Part shown: piece by piece, positions 1 through 6,268 of the stretch
How the letters are laid out: each line of letters begins with the position of its first letter
Numbering within the stretch: position 1 is the first letter of the stretch
DNA from: Gammaproteobacteria bacterium
Lineage (GTDB): Bacteria; Pseudomonadota; Gammaproteobacteria; Thiomicrospirales; Thiomicrospiraceae
Reading direction: 5' to 3'
Length of the DNA: 6,720 bases
Assembly (NCBI GenBank): GCA_013153955.1
Contig: JAADDM010000270.1
Span: 1 to 6,720 of the forward strand
The notes under the pieces: model-generated
Seen by the model: the letters and a program-made list of their open reading frames with translations, nothing else
Databases searched by the model: none
What the model was told of the DNA's origin: nothing
Position numbers and translations under genes: made by a program

Positions 1-2181
1 GATGCCGCAAACCCTGTTCAAGATGTAGCCGGTCAATATGGAACGTTTAGCCTTAACTTTATTACAGGCGACTACACCTACAGGCCTACCAGCTTTATCT
101 CACATATAGAGACAGTGCAGGTAGCGATTGTAGACAATGACGGAGATACCTTAAACACCGTCCTGTTAGACATTAACGTAGTGTACGACGCCAGCTTAAC
201 TGGCGCGCCGATTATTACAGAGCTAGACACTACCGTTGTTGAGGACGTTTCACAAATAATTGGAACAGCCATCGACAATGATGGCAGCATTACAGCCAGC
301 ACACTGACAGCCACAAATGGTTCAGTTAGTCTAGATGCCAGCGGTAATATTGTGTACACCCCTAACTCAGGCTACATTGGGTCAGATACCGTTAATGTAT
401 CGGTGACCGATAATGATGGCAATACAAGCACACAAGATATTATCGTGGAAATTTCAGCAGGGTCAGACTTAACAGAAGTGCTAGATGCTTCACGAGTCGT
501 GAGCTGGACATTTGATGGCAATGCAGATGACACCGCCAATAATGGCGCAGTCGCAGATGACGGTACGCTACAAAATGGCGGCACAATCAGTGGTGGAATA
601 TTAACGCTTGATGGTGTGGATGACTATGTCTCTATCGCAAACAGCAGCGACATCAACCTAGGAGAGCATGACGCCCGAACCATCTTCTTTACCTTCAAAG
701 CAGATCCAACAGGTGCCAATGCAAATCAAGTCATCTTTGAAGAGGGCGCAGGTTCAAGAGGCCTCGTCGTTTACCTAGATGAAAATGGCAAAATAGGTGT
801 TGGAGGCTGGAATAAAAACGAAGCCGGTTGGACAGGCGATTGGATTGTTGATACAGCAGGGCCAGACTTACGTGATGGCGCTTGGCATCAAGTTGCACTA
901 GTGCTCGACGGAGGTCCAGATGTGAATGCCGTTGATGGCAGCATGACAGGTTACATAGATGGTGCAGCATTTGGCGCCTCTACCGCCAGTCAACTATGGG
1001 GACATGCAGGAGATGTTCGCATAGGATCTGCCAACGGAACACTGATTGATGACCAGAGAGTAGATGATGCCTTCTTTAAAGGTGATATTGCAAAAGGTGA
1101 AATTTATGACACCGTTCTAACGGCAAGTCAAGTAAGTGAAGTCTTCGATTTAAGTATACAATCGGGCGTACTCATTGATGGTGTCGTCATTGGTATTGAG
1201 TACACAACCTCATCAGGTGCATCCGGTGTAACCGATGAAGATGGCGGGTTTGAATACTTAGAAGGCGATATTGTTACCTTCACAATCGGTAACATCGTAC
1301 TTGGTTCACTCGATACAGACCTAATGACAGGGGATACCAGCTTCCTACAAGATCTTGCAGGGGTTGGTTTAACGGACCTAAACGACGAATATCTAGAAAA
1401 CATGGCCGTCCTCTTACAATCTCTTGACAGTAATAACAATGCCTATGATGGTATTGTCATTACAGACGGAGTTAAAGAGGCCTTCTCAGATGAGAACTTT
1501 GACCTGAGAACGCTTTCAGAGACAGATCTTGCAAGTATCTTGGCTGATAATGGCTATACTGCCGTTACTGAAGATCAAGCAATGCAACATGTTAAAGATA
1601 TGCTAATTGAAAATGCAGGTATGGTAGAGTCCGACTTTGATGAACGCATTACCGACATTGATTTAGATGACGTTAATGACTCTGACGAAGAGAGAGATTC
1701 AAAAGGCCCGCATGACTCTGATGAAGAGAGAGGCTCAAAAGGCCCGCATGACTCTGATGAAGAGAGAGGCTCAAAAGGCCCGCGTGACTCTGATGAAGAG
1801 AGAGGCTCAAAAGGCCTGCATGATTCTGACGAGGTTATGGATTCTGGTTCTATTGAAATAGGGAACTTTATGTATGGTACATTTGAAGAGGAAGCATTTG
1901 ATATCCTAGCCGTTGAAACGACGCACATTTCTGAATATGAAGCGGATCCACTCGATTTAAGTGAAGTTATTTTAGACAACTCAGTGACCGAAGAGTCGCT
2001 CAGTGACTACCTTGACTTTGGTAAGGTCGAGAGCGATGAGCAAGAGGATGAACTTGCACTAATCGTCGATGCAGACAGCGATCACGATGCAAATGAAGAA
2101 TCAGTCACGCTCTATATTCAAGACTCTGTTTTAGATGAAAACAACATCGATGATATGAACATTGACTTTCAGAATGACTAA
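1..2181 (+). CDS. C-terminal part of a giant RTX/LapA-like surface adhesin with LamG-like domain (5' truncated)
   Basis: The frame is open from the first base and ends at TAA 2179-2181, giving 726 visible residues; the start lies outside the window. Counting codon 1 as residue 1, residues 1-62 are the end of one Ig-like/VCBS-type repeat and 69-152 a complete cadherin-like repeat (YTPNSGYIGSDT, then VTDNDGNTS). Residues 165-385 look like a LamG/concanavalin A-like jelly roll (VVSWTFDG, LDGVDDYV, DGAWHQVALVLDG, GYIDG). Residues 392-435 are a beta module with TSSGASGVTDEDGGFEY, a type I know from gammaproteobacterial adhesins and lipoproteins. A helical stretch follows to about 540. Residues 560-611 are charged 12-residue repeats. 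Residues 622-726 are acidic and resemble the VC_A0849-type type I secretion target domain (DPLDLSEVI, SDYLDFG, VTLYIQD). Inferred role: export by a type I system and adhesion, with LamG possibly binding glycan. No RTX nonapeptides (GGxGxD) are visible. It has no cysteine and is very rich in Asp, as expected for a calcium-binding extracellular protein. Confidence 0.85.
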   Translation, partial: DAANPVQDVAGQYGTFSLNFITGDYTYRPTSFISHIETVQVAIVDNDGDTLNTVLLDINVVYDASLTGAPIITELDTTVVEDVSQIIGTAIDNDGSITASTLTATNGSVSLDASGNIVYTPNSGYIGSDTVNVSVTDNDGNTSTQDIIVEISAGSDLTEVLDASRVVSWTFDGNADDTANNGAVADDGTLQNGGTISGGILTLDGVDDYVSIANSSDINLGEHDARTIFFTFKADPTGANANQVIFEEGAGSRGLVVYLDENGKIGVGGWNKNEAGWTGDWIVDTAGPDLRDGAWHQVALVLDGGPDVNAVDGSMTGYIDGAAFGASTASQLWGHAGDVRIGSANGTLIDDQRVDDAFFKGDIAKGEIYDTVLTASQVSEVFDLSIQSGVLIDGVVIGIEYTTSSGASGVTDEDGGFEYLEGDIVTFTIGNIVLGSLDTDLMTGDTSFLQDLAGVGLTDLNDEYLENMAVLLQSLDSNNNAYDGIVITDGVKEAFSDENFDLRTLSETDLASILADNGYTAVTEDQAMQHVKDMLIENAGMVESDFDERITDIDLDDVNDSDEERDSKGPHDSDEERGSKGPHDSDEERGSKGPRDSDEERGSKGLHDSDEVMDSGSIEIGNFMYGTFEEEAFDILAVETTHISEYEADPLDLSEVILDNSVTEESLSDYLDFGKVESDEQEDELALIVDADSDHDANEESVTLYIQDSVLDENNIDDMNIDFQND
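1678..1833 (+). repeat. 36-bp in-frame tandem repeat, 4 full copies plus a 12-bp partial
   Basis: Four contiguous 36-bp units start at 1678, 1714, 1750 and 1786, and a fifth breaks off after 12 bp (1822-1833). Each encodes DSDEERGSKGPH or a close variant. Copies 2, 3 and 4 are nearly identical: copy 3 has CGT for CAT (His to Arg) and copy 4 has CTG for CCG (Pro to Leu). Copy 1 differs from copy 2 at three bases and has Asp where the others have Gly. The near-identity at silent positions implies recent duplication. In the protein it forms a charged, probably disordered linker between the helical/beta modules and the secretion tail. Because 36 is a multiple of three, copy number can change without breaking the frame. 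Confidence 0.95.
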
Positions 2182-2197
2182 CCTTTAACCATCGCGT

Positions 2198-2225
2198 AAA
2201 GGGGGATGATAAGCCCCCTTTTTTT
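2198..2225 (+). terminator. Intrinsic terminator after the adhesin gene
   Basis: The stem AAAGGGGG (2198-2205) pairs with CCCCCTTT (2214-2221) around the 8-nt loop ATGATAAG. It runs into an unbroken T tract (2219-2225) and then TATATTTT. It begins 17 bases after the adhesin stop codon, so it should end the adhesin transcript and largely uncouple it from the kinase gene. Confidence 0.92.
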
Positions 2226-2255
2226 ATATTTTAACTGGAATGGAGACCGCAACAC

Positions 2256-3608
2256 ATGTCTAAAGGTGTGTTAGAAATGTTAGAAAATCAGGATGATCTA
2301 ACGGCGATTAAACAAATCGGCCAAGGGGATTTTTCATCTGTTTATAAGGTTAAGAAAAAAGACAGCCAAGGTAAGTCTAATCAGGTTGTACGCGTGATTC
2401 ACGAAATCAGTGACCACCAATCCCTTAAACGAGAAAAAGACCTTTTGAATTATCTAAACCAGTATTCAGAGTTTGCGCACTTTAATGAAATGCGTAAGGT
2501 TGGCTTCTATTACTTGCAGTTTTTTGACTATAAGGGCAAGCGTAATTTAAAACAGCAAATTACAAAAAAGGGAACGCTATCCGCAAATAAGGTACGTAAA
2601 CTGTTAAGTAATATGATCTCAATCCTAGAGAAAGTGCACGCGCTAGGCTTTATTCATGGAGACATTAAACCAACCAATATTGTGGTCGGTAAACAGCAGT
2701 TTTTCTTAATTGATTGGACGCAAGCCATTCCCTCTTTAAGTTCATATGACACGGAGATGCTAACAGGGGATAAGCGTAATACGCCTCCCGAACGCTTAAA
2801 TGGTCAGTTAGAGGACAAAGGCGATATTTACGCGCTTGGTTGCACGCTATATTATGCCTTAACGGGCAAGCATATTTATCGTTTAGACAAGGTCGAAAAA
2901 ACCGCAAAACAACTTTGGGCAACGGTACACCACAGTCCCTATAAACTAAATAAACTACCTATATTTTGGCGTTATTTAATTATTTGGATGACTCAAAAAG
3001 ATCCTAAAAAGCGTCCAGATTTATTGGCATTAAAAGCGTGGTTAGAAGATGTAACCGTCCCCGACTGGGTGCGTAAAACCTCTCTAAAAGTCGATAAATC
3101 TTTCCCTCATGATGCCATGGCACAGCTTGCCGATGAACACTACATGTACCCCATCTTTAAGCAAGCATTGCAATATGAAAAGTCAGGAGATCTGCAAATG
3201 GCATTTAATCTCTATGAAAATTGCGCTTTCAGAGGCTATTCGCGTGCAGAGAATAATATTGGTCTGATGTATGAGCAGGGCGAGCCAGTACAGCAATCCT
3301 TTGCCATGGCCGCCAATATGTATCACCACGCCTTTAAAAAAGGCAACCCCTTTGCCGCCTACAACCTTGCACGCCTCTTTCAAACAGGTTCGGGGATGGA
3401 GATTAATGTAGAGCAAGCCTTTAAGCTTTACAAGTTCTCGGCGCTGAGAGGAAACTTAAAAGCCCAAAATGCATTAGGCATCATGTATCAGCAAGGAGAG
3501 GGAACCGCAGTTAATTTAGCACAAGCTAAATTTTGGTTTGAAATGGCAGCCATTTATGGCAATAAACAAGCTAAAAAGAACCTCAAGGCACTGACAGAAA
3601 GCGGCTAG
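2256..3608 (+). CDS. Ser/Thr protein kinase-like protein with C-terminal Sel1 repeats, atypical catalytic motifs
   Basis: This 450-residue soluble protein has no signal peptide or membrane segment. The start ATG 2256 has GGAG at 2242-2245 upstream; an ATG at 2240 stops within a few codons. Residues 16-266 are a Hanks-type kinase fold: Gly-loop GQGDFSSV (22-29), helix-C Glu (probably E60), catalytic loop HGDIKPTN (134-141), metal-binding Asp in LIDWTQ (D153), PPE (177-179), DIYALG (190-195) and R253 in the closing KKRPD. Three sites depart from consensus: the beta3 Lys appears to be Arg (VVRVI, R46), HRD is HGD, and DFG is DWT. Catalytic Asp136, Lys138 and Asn141 are kept, so activity is possible but uncertain. 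Residues 311-438 hold three good Sel1/TPR-like repeats (AxNxxGxMYxxG pattern, near 331-366, 367-402 and 403-438) plus a degenerate one before them, likely a protein-interaction scaffold. Substrate unknown. It sits 74 bp after the adhesin stop, beyond a terminator. Confidence 0.88.
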   Translation: MSKGVLEMLENQDDLTAIKQIGQGDFSSVYKVKKKDSQGKSNQVVRVIHEISDHQSLKREKDLLNYLNQYSEFAHFNEMRKVGFYYLQFFDYKGKRNLKQQITKKGTLSANKVRKLLSNMISILEKVHALGFIHGDIKPTNIVVGKQQFFLIDWTQAIPSLSSYDTEMLTGDKRNTPPERLNGQLEDKGDIYALGCTLYYALTGKHIYRLDKVEKTAKQLWATVHHSPYKLNKLPIFWRYLIIWMTQKDPKKRPDLLALKAWLEDVTVPDWVRKTSLKVDKSFPHDAMAQLADEHYMYPIFKQALQYEKSGDLQMAFNLYENCAFRGYSRAENNIGLMYEQGEPVQQSFAMAANMYHHAFKKGNPFAAYNLARLFQTGSGMEINVEQAFKLYKFSALRGNLKAQNALGIMYQQGEGTAVNLAQAKFWFEMAAIYGNKQAKKNLKALTESG

Positions 3609-3640
3609 TCGACCTGAGCGTGTAAAATACTTACTCCTCT

Positions 3641-4060
3641 TTAATGATGAGCCTGCTTCAGCAGGCTTGTAAAACGAACAAGCCATTCATACAACACTGG
3701 CAACCCTGCCTGACTCACCGCTAAGACCTCTTTTAAAGAGTAAGCATCTAAAGGCATTCTTGCACTGGCACACGCAATCTTTATAAGGTAAAGCATCTCC
3801 TCCTGCGAAAACTGCTCATTGATTGTAAACGACGTTATTTTGGCAAGCAGGGCCGCTTCCAAAATAGGCATCCATAACGCGATAGGTACATTATGCGCTT
3901 CTAATAATGGATGATCGGGTACCGCCCCTTGCCACGAAATTAACAGCTCCGAAAGCGGCATTACGGTGAGTAAGTGTTCCGCGACATCCCTCGCGTGGGG
4001 CGGCAGTTGTTGCAGAAGTCCTTGTTCAGGAAGGGGTTCGATTAACAGTATTATCACCAT
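3641..4060 (-). CDS. Unrecognised 139-residue protein, reverse strand
   Basis: I do not recognise this protein. The frame runs from ATG (4060-4058) to TAA (3643-3641). An in-frame TAA at 4075-4073 limits the start to TTG 4063, ATG 4060 or GTG 4057; I chose ATG, although no convincing Shine-Dalgarno sequence precedes any of them. Reasons to believe it: it fills an otherwise empty gap between two forward genes, no forward gene overlaps it, codon use looks like that of its neighbours, and a perfect TATAAT lies about 63 bases upstream. The product has a short hydrophobic N-terminus (VIILLIEPL), then appears mostly alpha-helical and Leu/Ala-rich, with Trp in ISWQG, ALWMP and YEWLV and one Cys in IACASA. 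There is no clear membrane segment, signal peptide or catalytic motif, so it is probably a small cytoplasmic helical protein. It converges on the kinase gene and diverges from apt. Confidence 0.7.
   Translation of the reverse strand: MVIILLIEPLPEQGLLQQLPPHARDVAEHLLTVMPLSELLISWQGAVPDHPLLEAHNVPIALWMPILEAALLAKITSFTINEQFSQEEMLYLIKIACASARMPLDAYSLKEVLAVSQAGLPVLYEWLVRFTSLLKQAHH
3650..3667. repeat. Perfect 7-bp hairpin at the 3' end of the reverse gene
   Basis: AGCCTGC (3650-3656), loop TTCA, GCAGGCT (3661-3667). It lies over the last codons of the reverse gene and 41 bases downstream of the kinase stop. Neither strand has a T tract directly after it, so it is not a standard intrinsic terminator. 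It could still slow polymerase or protect 3' ends where the two convergent transcripts meet. Confidence 0.5.
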
Positions 4061-4104
4061 CAAGTTAAGGGTTTAATAGAGAGATCAGCCCAAAAGCAAA
4101 GGGC

Positions 4105-4132
4105 TTGAACTCAAAGTAGGGTATTATATTTT
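4105..4132 (+). promoter_or_regulatory. Weak candidate sigma70 promoter for apt
   Basis: TTGAAC (4105-4110), 16-nt spacer, TATTTT (4127-4132); each box matches four of six consensus bases. Transcription would begin near 4140, giving a leader of about 120 nt that contains the palindrome at 4158-4205. I found no better pair nearer to apt. The -10 overlaps the opposing TATAAT of the reverse gene. Confidence 0.25.
4123..4128 (-). promoter_or_regulatory. Likely -10 box for the reverse gene
   Basis: The reverse strand reads AAAATATAATACCC, with a perfect TATAAT. A start near 4116 would leave a 5' leader of about 56 nt before ATG 4060. No good -35 hexamer is visible at 16-19 nt spacing, so the promoter may rely on an activator or on the AT-rich flank. 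Confidence 0.45.
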
Positions 4133-4157
4133 AAAAGCCATCAAAATTTCTTACGCC

Positions 4158-4205
4158 TTTAAACAGAATAGCTTTACTCATCACGAGAGAGTAAAGCCTG
4201 TTAAA
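4158..4205. repeat. Long imperfect inverted repeat upstream of apt
   Basis: The core is perfect: GCTTTACTC (4171-4179), 9-nt centre ATCACGAGA, GAGTAAAGC (4189-4197). Outside it, TTTAAACAG (4158-4166) pairs with CTGTTAAA (4198-4205) if one A is bulged and AATA (4167-4170) is looped out, giving about 17 base pairs in all. There is no T tract on either side, so it is not an intrinsic terminator. It lies between the reverse gene and apt and could be an operator for a dimeric regulator or an RNA structure in the apt leader. I do not recognise the sequence as a known box. Confidence 0.7.
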
Positions 4206-4249
4206 CCATCGGTTATTAGAAAGGATTGCTTTTACAGAATATTGACTTA

Positions 4250-4254
4250 AAGGA
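4250..4254 (+). promoter_or_regulatory. Ribosome binding site of apt
   Basis: AAGGA, five bases before ATG 4260. It fixes the apt start, which agrees with the expected N-terminus just ahead of the PDFPKPGILF motif. Confidence 0.75.
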
Positions 4255-4259
4255 CGCGC

Positions 4260-4778
4260 ATGTCAGACCATCCACTTGCCCATTATTTAGATACCGTTCC
4301 AGACTTTCCAAAGCCAGGGATACTTTTTAGTGATATTTCTCCCTTGTTAAAGACGCATTTTGTCGAGACGATTGATGCCATGAGTGACTTATTCACCAGT
4401 GAAGAGTGGCAGAACATTGATTGTCTTGCTGGTATCGAATCTCGAGGCTTTATTTTTGCATCAGCGTTAGCATTTAAGCATAACAAAGGCTTTATTAAGA
4501 TTCGCAAGCCGGGCAAACTGCCCAATGTATTTGCATCGGTAGACTATGGCCTAGAGTACGGCACAGACAGTTTGCATATGCAAAAAGGGGATAACAGCAA
4601 AGTACTGATTTTAGATGACCTCATTGCAACGGGGGGGTCAATGGGCGCTGCGGCAGAGTTGTGTGAAAAGGTCGGCTATCAGGTGATGGGAATGGCCTGC
4701 CTAATTGACTTAGCAGCCCTAAATACATTTACCTATAAAAATATGAGTGTACGTTCCGTTATTCAATTAAATGAATAA
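4260..4778 (+). CDS. apt: Adenine phosphoribosyltransferase
   Basis: This 172-residue cytoplasmic enzyme makes AMP and pyrophosphate from adenine and PRPP (purine salvage). The family signature is complete: PDFPKPGILFSDISPLL (14-30), GIESRGFIF (58-66), RKPGKLP (82-88), LEYGTD (98-103) and the PRPP-binding loop VLILDDLIATGGS (115-127) with its acidic pair Asp119-Asp120. Length is slightly below the usual 175-185. From memory of E. coli Apt, about three residues are missing between LEYGTD and the PRPP loop (LHMQKGDNSK here). The start is supported by AAGGA five bases upstream. The GGDEF gene begins 44 bp after the stop on the same strand with no terminator between, so the two are probably one transcript. 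A palindrome at 4158-4205 lies in the upstream region. Confidence 0.97.
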   Translation: MSDHPLAHYLDTVPDFPKPGILFSDISPLLKTHFVETIDAMSDLFTSEEWQNIDCLAGIESRGFIFASALAFKHNKGFIKIRKPGKLPNVFASVDYGLEYGTDSLHMQKGDNSKVLILDDLIATGGSMGAAAELCEKVGYQVMGMACLIDLAALNTFTYKNMSVRSVIQLNE

Positions 4779-4822
4779 AATACGGTGCATTTTAATTTAA
4801 GGCCTTAGGCAAGGATGTCGAT

Positions 4823-6208
4823 ATGCAAGTCCCCAGATTAACCAAAAGTATTTTCTTAGATCAGTTTATCTTTATGCAGCTGATAGGCTTTGTGATTGGC
4901 CTATTAGCCCCTTTTTTCTGGCTTTGGAATGGGATTCCAGCAGAATACGTGATGACATGGCATTTCTTTATTACGGCACAGTTAGCGGGTCAAACCGTTG
5001 GCTTAGTTAGTTTTTTGCTGATTTCAACCGTTGTGCGTCCGCATTTAAAACTGCTTGCACTCAAGATGAAAGACATTGCCGATGCGCTTGATAAAAAAGC
5101 CCTGTTAGGGTCAGAAGGGCGTAAATGTGACGAGCGTTTGTGCCAAATAGAGACGGTGTCTAAAGATGAAATAGGCGTAAGTGCGCAGGCCTATAATCAA
5201 ATGTTACACGCCTTAATTCAGTCGCATGAAATAGAGCGGGTTTACACCAGCCTTTCAAAGGTAATGTCTGAAAACTTAGAGCTGTCGACCCTATCAGATG
5301 AAGTGTTAGCCTTGCTGATTGCCTCGACCCATATTGATGCGGCGGCCATTTTAATTCGTCAAAATGGTGTATTAACATTAGCTGCAACTAACGGCATCAA
5401 AGATGCAGAATCACTAGGGACTCATACTCTCCTCACTAAGGTTGCAAAAACAGGCGTTGCCCACAAAATTACGCTGCCTAAAGAGATCTATCTAGAAGGT
5501 GTTTTAGCGCACTTCAACCCCTCTGAAGTCTTTATTGAACCGATTGAGTTTAAAGAGGAAATTTTAGGCGTTTTGGTGACCGCAACGGGAAAATCTGGCG
5601 CAGATGAACGCACCGAGCAGTTGATTAAATTATTTAGTCGAAGCGTTGGCTTAGCGATTAATAACGCCTTAACGCATGAAAAGTTTCAGGAACTGGCTGC
5701 CGTAGATGGGTTAACAAACATCTATAATCGTCGTTTTGGCATGGAGCGATTAAAAGAAGATTATGCCCGCGCAGTACGGGATCAAACGACACTGACCGTG
5801 GTCATGGTAGACATAGATCACTTTAAAAAGGTCAATGATACCTATGGCCATTTAGTGGGTGACAGAGCCATTGTCTTAACCACAAGCATTTTAAAAAATT
5901 CCCTGCGAGATGGCGATATTGTCATTCGTTATGGGGGAGAAGAGTTTCTAATGATCTTGCATGGTGCTACTGCTGATAACGCAGTTAAAGTGTGTGAGCG
6001 TATTCGCAGTGATATTCAAAACGCTGTGTTAAAAGAACAAAGTGAACCGATCCAGCTAACCGTTAGCATGGGGGTTGCCACTTATCCGGATCAAGCCACT
6101 CAAAATGAAGTCGAACTGATTAACCTAGCCGACCAAGCACTCTACCATGCTAAGAAAACAGGCCGTAATAAGGTTGTTCATTATCATAAGATGGCAGATA
6201 AAGGCTAA
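4823..6208 (+). CDS. Membrane diguanylate cyclase with HAMP-like, GAF and GGDEF domains
   Basis: This 461-residue inner-membrane protein is predicted to condense two GTP to cyclic di-GMP. It has two membrane helices (about 14-36 and 47-70) joined by a loop of only about ten residues, so there is no periplasmic sensor domain. A HAMP-like linker follows (71-135, with DEIG at 115-118), then a probable GAF domain (about 139-285) and GGDEF (about 290-455). The active-site motif is intact: GGEEF (371-375), metal-binding D330 in VDIDHFK, and NDTYGH. The product-inhibition I-site RxxD is present as R362-D365, five residues ahead of GGEEF. DGLTNIYNRR (295-304) and SMGVATYP (415-422) are standard for the family. 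Predicted input is through the membrane segment or a GAF ligand, which is not identifiable. The start ATG 4823 follows AAGGA (4811-4815) at seven bases. It is probably co-transcribed with apt and converges with rsuA. Confidence 0.95.
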   Translation: MQVPRLTKSIFLDQFIFMQLIGFVIGLLAPFFWLWNGIPAEYVMTWHFFITAQLAGQTVGLVSFLLISTVVRPHLKLLALKMKDIADALDKKALLGSEGRKCDERLCQIETVSKDEIGVSAQAYNQMLHALIQSHEIERVYTSLSKVMSENLELSTLSDEVLALLIASTHIDAAAILIRQNGVLTLAATNGIKDAESLGTHTLLTKVAKTGVAHKITLPKEIYLEGVLAHFNPSEVFIEPIEFKEEILGVLVTATGKSGADERTEQLIKLFSRSVGLAINNALTHEKFQELAAVDGLTNIYNRRFGMERLKEDYARAVRDQTTLTVVMVDIDHFKKVNDTYGHLVGDRAIVLTTSILKNSLRDGDIVIRYGGEEFLMILHGATADNAVKVCERIRSDIQNAVLKEQSEPIQLTVSMGVATYPDQATQNEVELINLADQALYHAKKTGRNKVVHYHKMADKG

Positions 6209-6217
6209 CCCTTAGCC
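6203..6217. repeat. Short hairpin over the cyclase stop codon
   Basis: GGCTAA (6203-6208), loop CCC, TTAGCC (6212-6217); the left arm contains the TAA stop. It is a perfect 6-bp stem, but no T tract follows on either strand. The gap to rsuA (6209-6268) shows no other terminator-like structure, so transcription may run into the convergent gene. Confidence 0.35.
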
Positions 6218-6268
6218 CGAGTCAGTATATCGTGTTCTCTCGCTGTTCTGTAGCGCTTTAAATACGCC

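Noticed and set aside
115..117. GTG as a start for the adhesin
   Set aside because: The frame stays open back to base 1 and the upstream residues complete an Ig-like repeat, so this Val is internal.
78..1439. Further reverse open frames within the adhesin (78-359, 372-584, 731-970, 1128-1439)
   Set aside because: All lie opposite a convincing coding frame, show no recognisable domain, and reflect the low frequency of stops opposite Asp/Gly/Thr-rich codons.
1678..1833. CRISPR-like array (36-bp repeated unit)
   Set aside because: The units are contiguous with no spacers, lie in frame inside a coding sequence, and no cas gene is present.
1667..1861. Open forward frame of 64 codons over the repeat region
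   Set aside because: It overlaps the adhesin in another frame. The 36-bp period keeps every frame open once one unit lacks a stop, so openness carries no information, and the peptide is just the repeat misread.
1575..1979. Reverse open frame of 134 codons, Ser-rich
   Set aside because: It is the antisense shadow of the Asp/Glu/Ser-rich repeat and tail; its repeats mirror the 36-bp units and it has no leader signals.
2665..3416. Reverse open frames opposite the kinase gene (2665-2922, 3183-3416)
   Set aside because: Antisense of well-supported kinase and Sel1 coding sequence, with no own signals.
4061..4063. TTG as the start of the reverse gene
   Set aside because: The ATG directly after it is the stronger initiator; no ribosome binding site favours the TTG. 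The difference is one residue.
4242..4247. TTGACT as a -35 box for apt
   Set aside because: It lies 12 bases before the start codon, so a matching -10 would fall inside the gene, where none is seen.
4283..5387. Reverse open frames opposite apt (4283-4525) and the cyclase (5160-5387)
   Set aside because: Antisense of clearly identified genes; no homology recognised and no promoter or ribosome binding site.
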